This document shows positions 12,219 to 12,424 of a stretch of 12,424 bases of DNA, piece by piece. The notes below the pieces were generated by a model, which saw only the letters and a list, made by a program, of their open reading frames with translations, was not told the origin of the DNA and did no database searches. Numbering within the stretch: position 1 is the stretch's first letter; every line of letters starts with the position of its first letter. Source of the DNA: Acidobacteriota bacterium (GTDB lineage Bacteria; Acidobacteriota; Terriglobia; Acidiferrales; UBA7541). The position numbers and the translations under genes are program-made. The stretch spans positions 15,612 through 28,035 of the forward strand of contig PKWH01000189.1 in NCBI GenBank assembly GCA_003131985.1, read 5' to 3'.

Positions 12219-12424
12219 ATGGCGGAAATGAGAATGACCCTGCAAGGCAAAACCGAAAGTGATCAGGTTACCCGACGTGCCTCCGGCCTGGAATTCCAGC
12301 GCCGCTTCACCGACGGGAAAATATCTCCCTATGACAAAGTTGAGTGGGAGCGCCGTCCCGCAATCATCGGCAATGATAAAGGCCAGGTGATTTTCCGGCA
12401 GGACAACGTAGAAGTCCCGAAATC
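12219..12424 (+). CDS. nrdJ: Adenosylcobalamin-dependent (class II) ribonucleotide reductase, N-terminal part, cut by window
   Basis: 68 codons are visible from the ATG at 12219, preceded by GGAG with a 6-nt gap. After a variable lead (MAEMRMTLQGKTESDQ), the stretch GLEFQRRFTDGKISPYDKVEWERRPAIIGNDKGQVIFRQDNVEVPK matches the N-terminal region of NrdJ, where the usual pattern is F-x-RRFT...hPyDxVeWExRxAxI-x-NxxGxvvFxQxxvEvPxxWS. The enzyme converts ribonucleotides to deoxyribonucleotides in the cytoplasm using coenzyme B12 to make the thiyl radical, needing no oxygen and no separate radical subunit. Catalytic cysteines and the cobalamin site lie outside the window. In-frame ATGs at residues 4 and 6 are possible alternative starts but have worse spacing. 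The identification rests on this short N-terminal match, which is distinctive. Confidence 0.88.
   Translation, partial: MAEMRMTLQGKTESDQVTRRASGLEFQRRFTDGKISPYDKVEWERRPAIIGNDKGQVIFRQDNVEVPK

Overview
The window looks like chromosomal DNA of an Acidobacteriota member, probably class Terriglobia or a relative. Base composition is moderately GC-rich. The assignment rests on gene content: paired FtsX/MacB-type permeases, small exported Pro/Ala-rich proteins of acidobacterial style, a three-gene ABC-2/repeat-protein operon and a class II ribonucleotide reductase. This is recognition from memory, not a database search.

Layout. 1-515 (+) is the 3' end of a CRIGERS-type sulfurtransferase, closed by a clear intrinsic terminator. 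654-2242 (-) holds two exported proteins of unknown function, read 335 aa then 175 aa. A 154-bp divergent region with several inverted repeats separates them from 2397-7532 (+), where four FtsX/MacB-type permease genes lie in the order A1-B1-A2-B2. This is a tandem duplication of a two-gene heteromeric unit, with no ATPase or periplasmic adaptor beside it. After a 4-bp convergent junction, 7537-10171 (-) is a tightly overlapping operon (ATPase, ABC-2 permease, membrane-anchored helical-repeat protein). Upstream of it on the same strand is an MFS exporter (10300-11547).

11548-12218 has no convincing protein gene but is rich in inverted repeats. It leads into the 5' end of an adenosylcobalamin-dependent ribonucleotide reductase gene (nrdJ, 12219 to the edge), whose leader has mutually exclusive pairings just before the ribosome binding site.

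How the genes fit together. Most of the window concerns the cell envelope: two exported proteins, two mechanotransmission-type permease heterodimers, one classical ABC-2 exporter and one MFS exporter. The A/B permease pairs probably borrow an ATPase encoded elsewhere. The ATPase at 9212-10171 is of the CcmA/ABC-2 kind and belongs with its own overlapping permease. The least ordinary parts are the duplicated orphan permease block, the 671-bp gene-free region and the nrdJ leader. I found no mobile element, CRISPR array, tRNA or rRNA.
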